A stretch of 61,692 nt of DNA from Lachnospiraceae bacterium (GTDB lineage Bacteria; Bacillota; Clostridia; Lachnospirales; Lachnospiraceae). A program made the translations under genes and the position numbers. Below the pieces are notes generated by a model. It was not told the origin of the DNA. It saw only the letters and a list, made by a program, of their open reading frames with translations, and ran no database searches. Shown one piece after another: positions 1-8,190 of the stretch. The DNA lies in the NCBI GenBank assembly GCA_017938485.1, contig JAGBBM010000117.1:1-61692 (forward strand), given 5' to 3'. Position 1 is the first letter of the stretch; each line of letters starts with the position of its first letter.

Positions 1-141
1 ATTGCTTGTTCCTTATATAATTGGTAAAGATGCAGACAATAATAAGGTCTGGTATACGACAGGAGGTTCAGCAAAAGACCATGATGCAATACCAGAAGAA
101 ACAATACTTGAAATATGGAACAAGATACGTTATGCTCATAC
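1..141. repeat. Left copy of 141-bp terminal direct repeat
   Basis: These bases are identical to the last 141 bases of the window (61552-61692). A gene reads continuously across the join, so the repeat marks closure of a circular sequence. The length equals a k-mer size used by common metagenome assemblers, so an assembly overlap is more likely than a packaged terminal repeat; that last point is inference. Confidence 0.95.
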
Positions 142-187
142 TACACTAAAAGCAGGTAAACATCTTGCTTTGAAGGAAGGTCAATGA
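2..187 (+). CDS. C-terminal part of a junction-spanning tail-region protein
   Basis: This is the 3' end of the gene that starts at 61298. The reading frame at base 2 is the same as at 61553 in the right-hand repeat copy, so the complete protein is 146 residues, encoded by 61298-61692 plus 142-187. The segment here ends in a charged helix and its TGA stop overlaps the next start (ATGA), the usual coupling in this block. No domain is recognised. The leftmost TTG is not a real start. Confidence 0.8.
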   Translation: MLVPYIIGKDADNNKVWYTTGGSAKDHDAIPEETILEIWNKIRYAHTTLKAGKHLALKEGQ

Positions 188-705
188 TGTGGGAAGCAAT
201 AGGTAACGTATTTATGTCACCCATGGGTTGGCAAGTACTCTTGACAATAATTCTTATAGTTCTTCTGCTCATTATCATGGTCAAGTCTGGCATGCTTAAA
301 GTACATACAAAGTATGTGCAACTTGGTGAGTATGACCGTGGTAAGAAAACTAACCAGCGTATAATACGTCGGCAAATTGAATATGCAGAAGGGTTCTGTA
401 CAAACTTACTTGCTGATATAGAGCACATGTACCCAGAGCAAGCTTATGGTGGCTGGAAGACACACTGCATACTTGAGCTTGTATACGACGAAATAATAAA
501 ATGGATTTCATTCAACCATATCACGAATGACGATATTTATATAAATAACAAGGTCGTTATCATTCGTGCCATTGTTATGAAATGTGATCCAGCAGACTTT
601 TTCAAAACGCCTGAGTTTGAAGGCAAGATTAAAGAATGGGTAACACTGATGGTTAAGCAGCTTGTGCTTATCCGTGAATCAACTATAGCGGAGGATAAGA
701 AATGA
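184..705 (+). CDS. Single-TM membrane protein, candidate holin
   Basis: The 173-residue protein has one strongly hydrophobic segment at about residues 15-33, right after a short N-terminus. A soluble, charged, mostly helical C-terminal domain of about 135 residues follows. It is the first gene of what looks like a lysis cassette, followed by a DUF261-like protein and spanin-like genes. One N-terminal TM and a large C-terminal domain is the topology of class III holins such as T4 gpT, but no homology to gpT is visible, so holin is an inference from topology and position. ATG 184 overlaps the previous stop, and a second ATG follows at 187. Confidence 0.6.
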   Translation: MMWEAIGNVFMSPMGWQVLLTIILIVLLLIIMVKSGMLKVHTKYVQLGEYDRGKKTNQRIIRRQIEYAEGFCTNLLADIEHMYPEQAYGGWKTHCILELVYDEIIKWISFNHITNDDIYINNKVVIIRAIVMKCDPADFFKTPEFEGKIKEWVTLMVKQLVLIRESTIAEDKK

Positions 706-1127
706 GTAAGTCAAGATATGAAGGCTTGCAGAATGAACTTTGCAATTTTAGTCCTGTATGCTGCTTTTTCCTTACACTGCTGTCAATAGCAGAAGACTGG
801 AAAGCAGATAATAAAATTGAACCTGCTACTGTAGACTTTATAGATGCGCTCAGGTCATCCCGTAAGAACGGCTGGCTTGGTATCGATAACATGATGTACA
901 ATGATGTTAAGTTGCTTGAGTACCTTACAGGTGCAAAAGTAACTAAGCGTGTTGTTACAAATCCAAGCGGACCAATCGATGTAGCAGATGATGAATACAG
1001 TGCTGCTAAGTACCGCAAAGGCAGCAATACACATTTCAGACGCAGATACTTCGATGTTTTCAATGGTTCACAAACTGTGGCTAAAGGTAAGCTTGAAGCT
1101 GTTTACGTATATAAAATCTGGAGGTAA
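702..1127 (+). CDS. DUF261-like protein, possible cysteine-peptidase-type endolysin
   Basis: The 141-residue soluble protein starts with Q-x-E-L followed by a Cys-rich hydrophobic helix (CNFSPVCCFFLTLLSIAE). This resembles the N-terminal pattern of DUF261 phage and spirochaete proteins, where a conserved Cys opens a helix as in papain/NlpC-type folds. A candidate His lies in the segment SNTHFRRRYFDVF near residue 108. Its position between a holin candidate and spanin-like genes suggests a lysis enzyme, but no classical endolysin domain is recognised. It has a good GGAGG site and overlaps the previous stop by ATGA. Confidence 0.55.
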   Translation: MSKSRYEGLQNELCNFSPVCCFFLTLLSIAEDWKADNKIEPATVDFIDALRSSRKNGWLGIDNMMYNDVKLLEYLTGAKVTKRVVTNPSGPIDVADDEYSAAKYRKGSNTHFRRRYFDVFNGSQTVAKGKLEAVYVYKIWR

Positions 1128-1128
1128 T

Positions 1129-1584
1129 ATGCAATGTCTAAAAAAGTTACTTTGCTTTTCTGTTTTGTTGTTGGGTTTGTCTTATTGTCCATTCTGGCCG
1201 TCGGCTGTAGTACAACCAAAGGACATGGAGATGCAGGAACTATCATCAGCTATCAGCAACAAATTGATAGACTTGAAGAAGAACTCCGCACTCGTGACAG
1301 AACAATTGAAAACGCTGTCCGTGAACTTGGAGCTATCACAAGCAGAAGCGAAGCTATGGAAGGATCAGTCGATGAGCTTATCGAACTCTTTGAAGAGTAT
1401 CAACGAAGAGTTAACAGATTGCTATACGACTATGACAAAATACGAACAGAAACTAAGGACAAGAGCTAAGATAATCTTCTGGCTTATTATAATACTGGTT
1501 ATAAGATTCGTCTGCCTTGGAATTGGTTTAATGTTATACTTTAGAGGAATCAAACTACCCAGGTGGCTTGATATTATTCTATAG
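1129..1584 (+). CDS. Spanin-like protein, outer frame (two hydrophobic ends)
   Basis: The 151-residue reading has a hydrophobic N-terminal signal or anchor (about residues 5-22), a charged coiled-coil-like middle and a clear C-terminal transmembrane segment (about 115-138). It completely encloses the lipoprotein frame at 1134-1469, as Rz encloses Rz1 in lambda-type lysis cassettes. Its ATG lies only 4 bases from the GGAGG, while the nested ATG lies 9 bases away, so the two starts share one ribosome site. It ends with TAG at 1582-1584, nine bases before the tail fibre gene. Whether both frames are translated separately or joined by frameshifting cannot be seen here. Confidence 0.5.
   Translation: MQCLKKLLCFSVLLLGLSYCPFWPSAVVQPKDMEMQELSSAISNKLIDLKKNSALVTEQLKTLSVNLELSQAEAKLWKDQSMSLSNSLKSINEELTDCYTTMTKYEQKLRTRAKIIFWLIIILVIRFVCLGIGLMLYFRGIKLPRWLDIIL
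1134..1469 (+). CDS. Spanin-like lipoprotein, nested frame
   Basis: The 111-residue protein has a typical lipoprotein signal peptide: MSKK, a hydrophobic stretch, then the lipobox LAVGC with Cys25 as the lipidated residue. The rest is a charged, heptad-like coiled coil (IDRLEEELRTRDRTIEN and following). This is the architecture of outer-membrane spanin subunits, which join an inner-membrane partner to fuse the envelope membranes at lysis. It lies wholly inside the 1129-1584 frame. Its start has the better ribosome-site spacing (GGAGG plus 9). Confidence is moderate because overlapping frames can mimic helices. Confidence 0.6.
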   Translation: MSKKVTLLFCFVVGFVLLSILAVGCSTTKGHGDAGTIISYQQQIDRLEEELRTRDRTIENAVRELGAITSRSEAMEGSVDELIELFEEYQRRVNRLLYDYDKIRTETKDKS

Positions 1585-1593
1585 GAGGAATAG

Positions 1594-3960
1594 ATGAGTA
1601 CGTTTACAGACTGGAATGGCCCGCAGGGTAATTCAAATATACGTGCTATTGATCTCATAGAGCTTACAAAAGCATACAGAGATCTTGTTGCAAAGTTTGA
1701 AGACTATCAGAGAAAACTTACCTTTGATACTGAGCCAATACCTGGTTCAAATAATTCGCTTACTTCAGGTGTTATTAAGCAGGCTTTGAATGAAGTAGAA
1801 GCTAAGCTCAATAACTACTACACAAAGCAGGCTATCGAGGACACATACGCCCCAAAAAACTTGCTTAATGATAAAGTTACTAAGCCTGAGCTTCAGCAAG
1901 CACTCACAGACTATGCTAAGGCTGAGTTCGTGAACACCAAGCTGCGTGACTATCTCAAGACAAGTGCTTTGAGTGAGCAGGATATTATTGTCGCAATCAA
2001 ATCAGACATTGATATTATCTATGCAACACTTGCTGAAGACACTATTGAGAAGAAAGAACTTCATGCAGACACAATCCTGGGCTGCATTCATGCTCTCGAA
2101 GAGATTCAGTTCCAGGATAAAGCTGTATCTGCTTATATTGGTGGCTCACATGGAATGGGTGTGTACTACATCCTTGGCATGATTGACACTGACAGAGCCG
2201 GAACGGCTTATGTTAAGTATCAAAATGACAAGCCATTCTCAGCTGTCGTCAATTGGTCCGTTACAAAAGACGAAAAGGGTGCATTGAATGTTCTCACAGA
2301 TAACAGGGACCTTGCCAACCTTAAGTTCTTGCTTGTAGCTGGTACTGATAAGGACGGTGAAAAGCATGTTTATCTTGCTATTCAGTCCGAAGAATGGATT
2401 CCTACATTTGTAAGTACTGATGGCAAGGGTATGTTCTCACTTATTGACTTTGAAGTAGCAGGTATAAACCTTGCGCCTACAAAGTCTAAACACTTTGTAC
2501 AGAATAATGCTGAATGTGTGCTAGTAGCAGAATGTACCGGAGACTTTGGGTTCAACGTTTCTGACATGACAATTGCTAATGCACACGTTGAGCAGATGTC
2601 AACAGATAAATACCTTGATGCACATGGCAATCGTATAGTAGAAGTTGTTCGTAAGCCAGCTGATGAAGATACGCCTGAAACAAAGGTAATGATCATTGGT
2701 GATGCAGAGCATGATTCAATATCTTTTGCTAAGCGTCCAACAATGTCTGTTAAGATTGAAGGTGAAGAAGACCCAATTGAGTCCCCATTGCTCAATCAAA
2801 ATGACATTAAGAATATCTCTGTGCCAATTGGTGCAATTATTCGTTGGGATGTATTCCATATAGTACGTGAGCCTGTTCTTGACGAAGACGGTAACCCTGT
2901 AATAAATGAAGGTGGTTATCCTAACCCGCTCCAGGAAGACGGTGAAGAAGCCTGGTATGATAGAATAGTACTTGATCTTGTTCCAGAGGGTTGGGCCGCT
3001 TGTAGTGGTGAACCTTTTGACACAACTAAGTACACAATACTTGCGTCACTGTATCCTGATGGCAAGCTGCCTCTTGAAGATTTCAGTATTATTAAGATAA
3101 CTGAACTTGTTGATGACACAGGCACTGATGTTGATCCATCTGCTCTTCTTACACACAAGTATCTTGATAAAAAGATCACACTTGAGATACAACGTAGCAA
3201 AGAAGAAGACGCTAAACATGATCAGCTCATTCATGATGAAAGTGTTGCCCGTGCAGAGGCTGATAATGGGCTTAGTGAACGTATTACACAGAACCGTGAA
3301 GGTATTATTGACCTTGATGCAAGGCTTAATGCTGAAACAACTGCTCGTGCAGAAGCTGATAACGGACTTAGTGAACGTATCACTCAAAACCATGAAGGTA
3401 TTATTGATCATGATGCGCGTATCAACCAAAATAAGGCTGGTATTCGTGACCTTGATACAAGGCTTAATGCTGAAAAGGATGCACGCATTGCAGCAGACCA
3501 GAATCTTGATCAAAAGATCACTGACGAAGAAACAGCACGCATTGCAGCAGACACAGTGCTTGACCAGAGAGTCACTGATGAACAGACAAGAGCTGAAAAT
3601 GCTGAACAAGTACTTGACCAGAAGATTGATGATGAACAGGCAAGGGCTGAAAATGCTGAAAGTACAATCAGCAGCATTCTTGGTGACAAGATAGACCAAG
3701 AAGTACTTGATCGTGAAGCTGGTGACAGTGACCTGCAGGCTCTGCTTAAACAAATCAATAAGCAAAGTATTCAGATTTACACTGGTACAGTTGCTGATTT
3801 GCCAACACAGACGCCTGTGCCTGTAACTGGTGCTATTATTGAAAATGGTCAGCAGGTATTGCTAAGCACAGCAAGTACTGGTTCTGCCATTACACAGTTC
3901 CAGCTCTATGTTGCAAGTGTATCTGACACTGGCAATGTTACCTGGACAAGATTACCGTAA
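1594..3960 (+). CDS. Tail fibre or spike with collar-like segment and coiled-coil repeats
   Basis: The 788-residue protein is the last gene of the rightward block. The N-terminal third is helical. A middle segment near residue 464 contains PEGWAACSGEPFDTT, the pattern of phage tail-collar domains. From about residue 540 to 710 there are imperfect repeats with the cores RAEADNGLSERITQN and RIAADQNLDQKITDEE, typical of trimeric coiled-coil fibres. The last 65 residues (starting IQIYTGTVADLP) look like a small globular tip and resemble segments of the fibre-like proteins at 58334 and 60033. GGAGGAA precedes ATG 1594. Likely host-adhesion fibre. Confidence 0.8.
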   Translation: MSTFTDWNGPQGNSNIRAIDLIELTKAYRDLVAKFEDYQRKLTFDTEPIPGSNNSLTSGVIKQALNEVEAKLNNYYTKQAIEDTYAPKNLLNDKVTKPELQQALTDYAKAEFVNTKLRDYLKTSALSEQDIIVAIKSDIDIIYATLAEDTIEKKELHADTILGCIHALEEIQFQDKAVSAYIGGSHGMGVYYILGMIDTDRAGTAYVKYQNDKPFSAVVNWSVTKDEKGALNVLTDNRDLANLKFLLVAGTDKDGEKHVYLAIQSEEWIPTFVSTDGKGMFSLIDFEVAGINLAPTKSKHFVQNNAECVLVAECTGDFGFNVSDMTIANAHVEQMSTDKYLDAHGNRIVEVVRKPADEDTPETKVMIIGDAEHDSISFAKRPTMSVKIEGEEDPIESPLLNQNDIKNISVPIGAIIRWDVFHIVREPVLDEDGNPVINEGGYPNPLQEDGEEAWYDRIVLDLVPEGWAACSGEPFDTTKYTILASLYPDGKLPLEDFSIIKITELVDDTGTDVDPSALLTHKYLDKKITLEIQRSKEEDAKHDQLIHDESVARAEADNGLSERITQNREGIIDLDARLNAETTARAEADNGLSERITQNHEGIIDHDARINQNKAGIRDLDTRLNAEKDARIAADQNLDQKITDEETARIAADTVLDQRVTDEQTRAENAEQVLDQKIDDEQARAENAESTISSILGDKIDQEVLDREAGDSDLQALLKQINKQSIQIYTGTVADLPTQTPVPVTGAIIENGQQVLLSTASTGSAITQFQLYVASVSDTGNVTWTRLP
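3232..3600 (+). repeat. Imperfect coding repeats in tail fibre
   Basis: DNA repeats of roughly 60-100 bases encode the AEADNGLSERI and AADxxLDQxI units of the fibre coiled coil. Such repeats can change copy number by recombination and so alter fibre length. Confidence 0.7.
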
Positions 3961-4031
3961 AAAAAAAAAAAAAAATCCCGGCGAAAGCCGGGTCTGGTAA
4001 CAAGGTTCCATGCTCCTAACCTTGTTGCCAG
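3961..4031. terminator. Convergent transcription terminator
   Basis: Fifteen A residues (3961-3975) are followed by a GC-rich hairpin, CCCGGC/GCCGGG with a GAAA tetraloop (3977-3992). A second, longer stem spans 3994-4031 (14 bp with one mismatch, 10-base loop). Read leftward, the first hairpin is followed by a run of Ts, a textbook intrinsic terminator for the leftward block, whose last stop is at 4032-4034. The second hairpin may stop or slow rightward transcripts leaving the fibre gene. Confidence 0.85.
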
Positions 4032-4454
4032 TTAAATTACCTTTGTCATTACAACCTTATAATTCTTTCGAGCATGCCTGTCAACTTCCCTTGATATTTC
4101 ATAATCAAAGTTAAGCTTAGACACTGTAACTGTTTTCGCACCAATACAATACTCATCTAATAAGGCAATAATCCTTGGGCAGAACTGTGACATTATGATT
4201 TGATTTTCATTTATGCCTTGCCTTACGATGGTATGGTCATCATCAAGAATATCATTTATCGCTTCTTTGTCATTTCCAAGCCTTGCCTCAAGTAATTTCT
4301 TATTAAGGCGCTCTTCGTATGTAATTGGTGGATTATCATCTGCTGTCCAATACACAAAGTCCTGATTAGGATGCTCCTTAAACCAATTAGCATACTTGTC
4401 GAATACTGTTGGCAATACATGTAGAAGAATTATTACTGCTGCATTGTTTCTCAT
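4032..4454 (-). CDS. Unknown protein, last gene of leftward block
   Basis: The protein has 140 residues, with a hydrophobic start (RNNAAVIILLHVLPTVF) followed by mixed charged helices. No family is recognised. Its ATG overlaps the ThyX stop (ATGA), so translation is coupled to thyX. Being last before the terminator and next to nucleotide-metabolism genes may hint at an accessory role, but nothing in the sequence proves it. Confidence 0.75.
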   Translation of the reverse strand: MRNNAAVIILLHVLPTVFDKYANWFKEHPNQDFVYWTADDNPPITYEERLNKKLLEARLGNDKEAINDILDDDHTIVRQGINENQIIMSQFCPRIIALLDEYCIGAKTVTVSKLNFDYEISREVDRHARKNYKVVMTKVI

Positions 4455-5059
4455 AGTGGGTGCCTCTCATACCATGCTTCAAATGCTGTTAAGATACGTG
4501 GATAATGCTCCTCAAACCATGCGTGTACCAGCTGATCCCACTGATGCATTTTAGCACTGTCACCTGGGCCACACCTTCTTTGCAGCATGTACATCCACTC
4601 CTCTATATTCGTGGTTATTATAAGATTTGTGGCAATGTCTGTTGGAAGTACGTCTCTTGCTTCACTTGGTGATTGACCATCATTCAAAGCTTGCTTATAT
4701 GCAATCTCTGATGCAACATAAGCCTGCTTAGTATAATTAGGTACATCTTCATCATTACCAATACATTCTATTTCTTGATACTTCTGATAGATAGTACTGC
4801 TTTGCTGGAATGCACAATGACGGTGCCTAACAAGAGCATGTGACACACCGCGATCAATAGTACACTTAAGAGTAAGAGAATAATGCTCCCAAGGACTATG
4901 ATGACCACGCTTAATACAATTGAAAGCACGTTTGATACAAGCTTCCATATCTTTGCTAGAATTGTAGCATTCACCTGCGACTTCTCCTATAAATACAAGC
5001 AGATCTGTTTCACTCATGATATGGCCCATGGCCTTAACTTTCATTGGTATCAGTCTCAT
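4451..5059 (-). CDS. thyX: FAD-dependent thymidylate synthase ThyX
   Basis: The 202-residue protein converts dUMP to dTMP using methylene-tetrahydrofolate, FAD and NADPH. The signature region lies near residue 76: VRHRHCAFQQSSTIYQKY contains the RHR of the ThyX motif followed by the Q-x-S/T-x-x-Y part. The usual Ser or Asn after RHRxx is replaced by A-F, a mild deviation. The start overlaps the dUTPase stop (ATGA), placing dUMP supply and use in one translational unit, with dCMP deaminase further upstream at 19513. Confidence 0.92.
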   Translation of the reverse strand: MRLIPMKVKAMGHIMSETDLLVFIGEVAGECYNSSKDMEACIKRAFNCIKRGHHSPWEHYSLTLKCTIDRGVSHALVRHRHCAFQQSSTIYQKYQEIECIGNDEDVPNYTKQAYVASEIAYKQALNDGQSPSEARDVLPTDIATNLIITTNIEEWMYMLQRRCGPGDSAKMHQWDQLVHAWFEEHYPRILTAFEAWYERHPL

Positions 5060-5496
5060 GCTTTTTCTCCTGTTGTACCAAAGCCTTCCTGGCCACGTTC
5101 CTTATTAAGGCGCTCGAATGAAGTACAGTTATACACCGGCATAACTTGTATCTGTGCAACTCTTTCACCCTTGTCCAAATAAATTGTTTCATTTGTAAGG
5201 TTATGCAAAGGTACATGTACATGGCCTGTATAATCTGAATCAATGATTGACACAGGCTGCATAATACCTTTTTTAACAAGCAATGATGACCTTGGGAACA
5301 TCATTATTTGGTAGCCTTCTTTAATACCAAAGCTAAGTAATAAATCCACTTTTACTGTTTCATGTGGTGGTATTACTACAGGCGTTGGTACAGCTACGTC
5401 TGCTGCTGCTGCTTCTGCAGTTTGATAAGCAGGGCATCTGCCAACATTACCTAACTGATCCATCTCGATGTTTATATTAATACATACATCATTCAT
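5056..5496 (-). CDS. dut: dUTPase (deoxyuridine triphosphatase)
   Basis: The 146-residue enzyme hydrolyses dUTP to dUMP, keeping uracil out of phage DNA and feeding ThyX. Trimeric dUTPase motifs are visible in order: a diverged motif I (AAAADVAV), motif II PRSSLLVKKGI, motif III IIDSDYTGHV, motif IV GERVAQI and motif V RGQEGFGTTG. The start at 5496 (MNDVCIN) is chosen because AGGAGG lies just upstream. A longer frame to 5553 exists but has no ribosome site and would overlap the preceding small gene. Confidence 0.93.
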   Translation of the reverse strand: MNDVCININIEMDQLGNVGRCPAYQTAEAAAADVAVPTPVVIPPHETVKVDLLLSFGIKEGYQIMMFPRSSLLVKKGIMQPVSIIDSDYTGHVHVPLHNLTNETIYLDKGERVAQIQVMPVYNCTSFERLNKERGQEGFGTTGEKA

Positions 5497-5659
5497 ATAT
5501 CCTCCTGGTTCTTGTAAAGAACCCTCTTTTGCCTTCACAAAATACTTGAGCAATTAGATCCCAAACTTTTGGCAACTCAAAGCTTGTTTCAAATGTACCT
5601 AAGAACTCAACACTATTACAACTTGGCTCCTGCCATCTGTAAACATAATACTTGGTCAT
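5489..5659 (-). CDS. Small unknown protein (56 aa)
   Basis: It begins MTKYYVYRWQEPSC and is rich in aromatic residues. ATG 5659 overlaps the stop of the upstream lipoprotein (ATGA), and its own end overlaps the dUTPase start by 8 bases. This gapless coupling on both sides is the main support for a real gene. Its function is unknown. Confidence 0.6.
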   Translation of the reverse strand: MTKYYVYRWQEPSCNSVEFLGTFETSFELPKVWDLIAQVFCEGKRGFFTRTRRIYE

Positions 5660-5805
5660 ATTACAACCATCTCTTTTTCAAGCTCAGCCTTTGGTCTTCT
5701 TTCAAGTTCAACCTTTAGCTCCTTGTCACCTTTGTCGTCACATGTCCAGTATATGTCACATGCTGAACACATGAACACAATCAATAGTATAATTAACTTT
5801 TTCAT
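5656..5805 (-). CDS. Small lipoprotein (49 aa)
   Basis: The peptide starts MKKLIILLIVFMCSAC, a classical lipoprotein signal with the lipidated Cys at residue 16, followed by about 33 charged residues. Its ATG overlaps the DNA polymerase stop (TAATG) and its TGA overlaps the next ATG. An early-expressed lipoprotein could act in superinfection exclusion, as small lipoproteins do in other phages, but this is inference from size and signal alone. Confidence 0.6.
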   Translation of the reverse strand: MKKLIILLIVFMCSACDIYWTCDDKGDKELKVELERRPKAELEKEMVVI

Positions 5806-7802
5806 TAGTGTGTCTCCTTATAGTCTTTATTAAAGAATGCCGGGTCAAAGTTACCAAGCTTCATCTGCTCGTAAATATCACCTGACCAGTATCCCCAGTT
5901 AGGACCAAGTTCACAAGCTGCTTTTATAGGTACAAGCATTTGGTCTTTATATACACCAGCCATGATTTCCTGCAAACGTACGGCTGCTTCAGTACCCACT
6001 TTGTTGAAAGGCACTGAGTTGACCTGTTCATCATGTACAAGCAAATGTAATGTCAATATGTCATAAATACCTTCCTCATAAGCTGTCACAAGAGCTTGCT
6101 TCAAAATGTCTGCTGCAGTACCTTGTATAAGCTTATTAAGCATTTTATATATGAAGTCATTTATCTTGCATGTAACTGGATCATACTGAGGCTTTGGCTT
6201 ATGCAATCTGCGTCCGCCCATAGTATCAATATAACCTTGTAACTTAGCAAGATTCTGGCACCATTCCATAGTATCTTTAATTACCGGGAACTTCTTGTGG
6301 TAGTTGTTGTACAAGTCCTTCGTGAATGTTTCGATGTCTTCATTCTTCTCTTTGGCAAACTTCTCAAATAACGTATAATTCTTTTCCATAGCAGTACGCC
6401 AGCCCATGCCGTAGATACACCCATAGTTGAATGTCTTAACAACAGGACGGTATGTAATGCCTGTCATATCCATTACGATGTTATGTAAGTCTGCACCAGC
6501 AATCAATCTTTCACGGAACCAATCTGCTTGAGATCCTTTAGCAAAGTGTCCAAGCAAGACTGCTTCAATCTGTGAGTAGTCATCTGCTGCAAGCATTTGA
6601 CCTTCTTCAGGCAAGAACAAAGACCTCATGTCTTGTGAAAAATCTTCACCATGGCCTTTGTTTCTAGCAGGTATTTGCTGAAGGTTTGGATCCCTACAAC
6701 TGAACCTACCTGTTACAGTGCCACCTTCTTCACGTAACATAGGTAAGAACGTACAGTGTATTCTGCCATTGACTACTGATTTAGTTAATGAACCAAGCAA
6801 GAACTTATGTAATATTGAATAATAATTCTTGTATTCAAATATAAGTGGTATACAAGGATGGTGTATACGTACCAAAGCACCTTCACCCCAAGACTGGTTA
6901 CCTGTGCTTGTTTTTACAGGGCTGTATATACCCATCTCATTAAGCCTTGCACCAAGCTGCTTAGAGCTATTAATCATCTCACCTGTAATACCATATATAT
7001 CGATAAGGGTCTGTTCAGCCTGCTGCAATTTCTTTGAAACCCTTTCAATAAGTTCTCCCGCACGGTTAATATCAAACCTAATGCCTACTTTTTTCATCTT
7101 AAGCAATATAGGAATAAGCTTGCATTCAAGCTCATAAACACCTTTAAGATTTGTCTTAAAGTACTGCTCTTGAGCTTTGAAGAGATTAAACGTAGCAACA
7201 CAGTCCTGAAGGTTGTATTCAATCATCTTCTGCTTGAATTCATTTGAACCGTTCCAGAGGTCTAGTGAGTTGTCCCATACGGATTTCTTATATGTACCGT
7301 CGATAAGGTTTGCAAGTTCCTGGTCTGAGAGCTTATAAGTATTGCCATCATCAGGATTGAATACTTCGTTAGCATCACTGACCAAACCTTTCTTAAGGCC
7401 TTTAGCGCAGCCCTTCATACATTTCTGCCAGTCAGTGAACCAGGCTTCAATTGTTTCTGCCTTGTTCTTACCCTTAACACCTAGGCGTTTACAGCAGTCA
7501 TCAAGGTTCAAAGTATCGTATTCATTAATAAGTGAAGCACGAGTCATAGTGTCATGAATCGTGCCTTTTATTTCAAATCCATATTTTACATAAAGCCATG
7601 ATGTATCATACAAGCAGTTGTGAAACACTTTGTCAATAGTAGGATCTGCTAATAGATCCTTTACTGCCATCATGTCATTGTAATCATCGAAGTTAAATAC
7701 CCTGCTTATACCGTCACCATGTGCACCACAGCAGAGTATGCAGCCTTTGTCTTCGAATAATTCACCATAGGTTTCAATATCCATTGCTATAAGTCTATTC
7801 AT
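5805..7802 (-). CDS. DNA polymerase, family A, with proofreading exonuclease
   Basis: The 665-residue replicative polymerase resembles those of T7-type phages. The N-terminal 3'-5' exonuclease shows Exo I (AMDIETYG, residues 6-12), Exo II (FHNCLYDTSW) and Exo III (YNLQDCVATF). The polymerase domain shows motif A near residue 404 (DYSQIEAVLL), motif B near 457 (KTFNYGCIYGMGW) and motif C near 589 (VHDEQ). All catalytic acids are present. It is flanked by gene overlaps on both sides (TAG/ATG upstream, TAATG downstream). The phage brings its own polymerase, primase-helicase and SSB. Confidence 0.96.
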   Translation of the reverse strand: MNRLIAMDIETYGELFEDKGCILCCGAHGDGISRVFNFDDYNDMMAVKDLLADPTIDKVFHNCLYDTSWLYVKYGFEIKGTIHDTMTRASLINEYDTLNLDDCCKRLGVKGKNKAETIEAWFTDWQKCMKGCAKGLKKGLVSDANEVFNPDDGNTYKLSDQELANLIDGTYKKSVWDNSLDLWNGSNEFKQKMIEYNLQDCVATFNLFKAQEQYFKTNLKGVYELECKLIPILLKMKKVGIRFDINRAGELIERVSKKLQQAEQTLIDIYGITGEMINSSKQLGARLNEMGIYSPVKTSTGNQSWGEGALVRIHHPCIPLIFEYKNYYSILHKFLLGSLTKSVVNGRIHCTFLPMLREEGGTVTGRFSCRDPNLQQIPARNKGHGEDFSQDMRSLFLPEEGQMLAADDYSQIEAVLLGHFAKGSQADWFRERLIAGADLHNIVMDMTGITYRPVVKTFNYGCIYGMGWRTAMEKNYTLFEKFAKEKNEDIETFTKDLYNNYHKKFPVIKDTMEWCQNLAKLQGYIDTMGGRRLHKPKPQYDPVTCKINDFIYKMLNKLIQGTAADILKQALVTAYEEGIYDILTLHLLVHDEQVNSVPFNKVGTEAAVRLQEIMAGVYKDQMLVPIKAACELGPNWGYWSGDIYEQMKLGNFDPAFFNKDYKETH

Positions 7803-8019
7803 TGTTCCTCCCTATGAACATAACTTTGGCTATATTTAAGGTAGCATCAACCTCTGGTAAAGACATCTGAAAATTTGACAGTATGTCTTTTATCTGAAGA
7901 GACGCTTGTACATATTTGTTGTCGGGGATTGATATAAAGTGCTCACAATAATCTGTGTGACATTTTTTATTTATCTTGTACGGACACTCACTTGTCAGGC
8001 TGGTTTCTAATAAACACAT
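7795..8019 (-). CDS. Small Cys-rich protein
   Basis: The 74-residue protein has a cluster of Cys and His near the N-terminus (CPYKINKKCHTDYCEHF) that may bind one zinc ion. The start MCLLETS at 8019 is chosen because GGAGG lies 8 bases upstream; the ATG at 8034 lies before that site. The TAG stop overlaps the DNA polymerase start region. Possibly a small DNA- or protein-binding accessory factor; function unknown. Confidence 0.65.
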   Translation of the reverse strand: MCLLETSLTSECPYKINKKCHTDYCEHFISIPDNKYVQASLQIKDILSNFQMSLPEVDATLNIAKVMFIGRNNE

Positions 8020-8053
8020 TGCTATTTCCTCCATAGCTAGCTCTTAAAATAAA

Positions 8054-8167
8054 TTATACTGTCAAATTTATATAAGTCCAAATACTTACACAAACAGTTA
8101 AAACAATAAGTGTAACAATGAGCCACCAAGGAAACAGCTCAAAGTCATCATCGTCTTTTTTGCTCAC
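8054..8167 (-). CDS. Small single-TM protein (37 aa), GTG start
   Basis: This short reading begins with GTG at 8167, five bases after AGGAGG. It encodes a charged N-terminus (SKKDDDDFELF) followed by one hydrophobic helix (WWLIVTLIVLTVCVSIW). The perfect ribosome site and clear membrane segment make a real gene likely. Its function is unknown; small membrane peptides in early phage regions often act on host envelope or defence proteins. Confidence 0.55.
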   Translation of the reverse strand: MSKKDDDDFELFPWWLIVTLIVLTVCVSIWTYINLTV

Positions 8168-8190
8168 AAATACCTCCTGTAAAATAAAAT

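Noticed and set aside
3046..3765. Long antisense and out-of-frame ORFs under the fibre repeats
   Set aside because: They mirror the periodic repeats of the tail fibre gene, lack ribosome sites and have unnatural composition.
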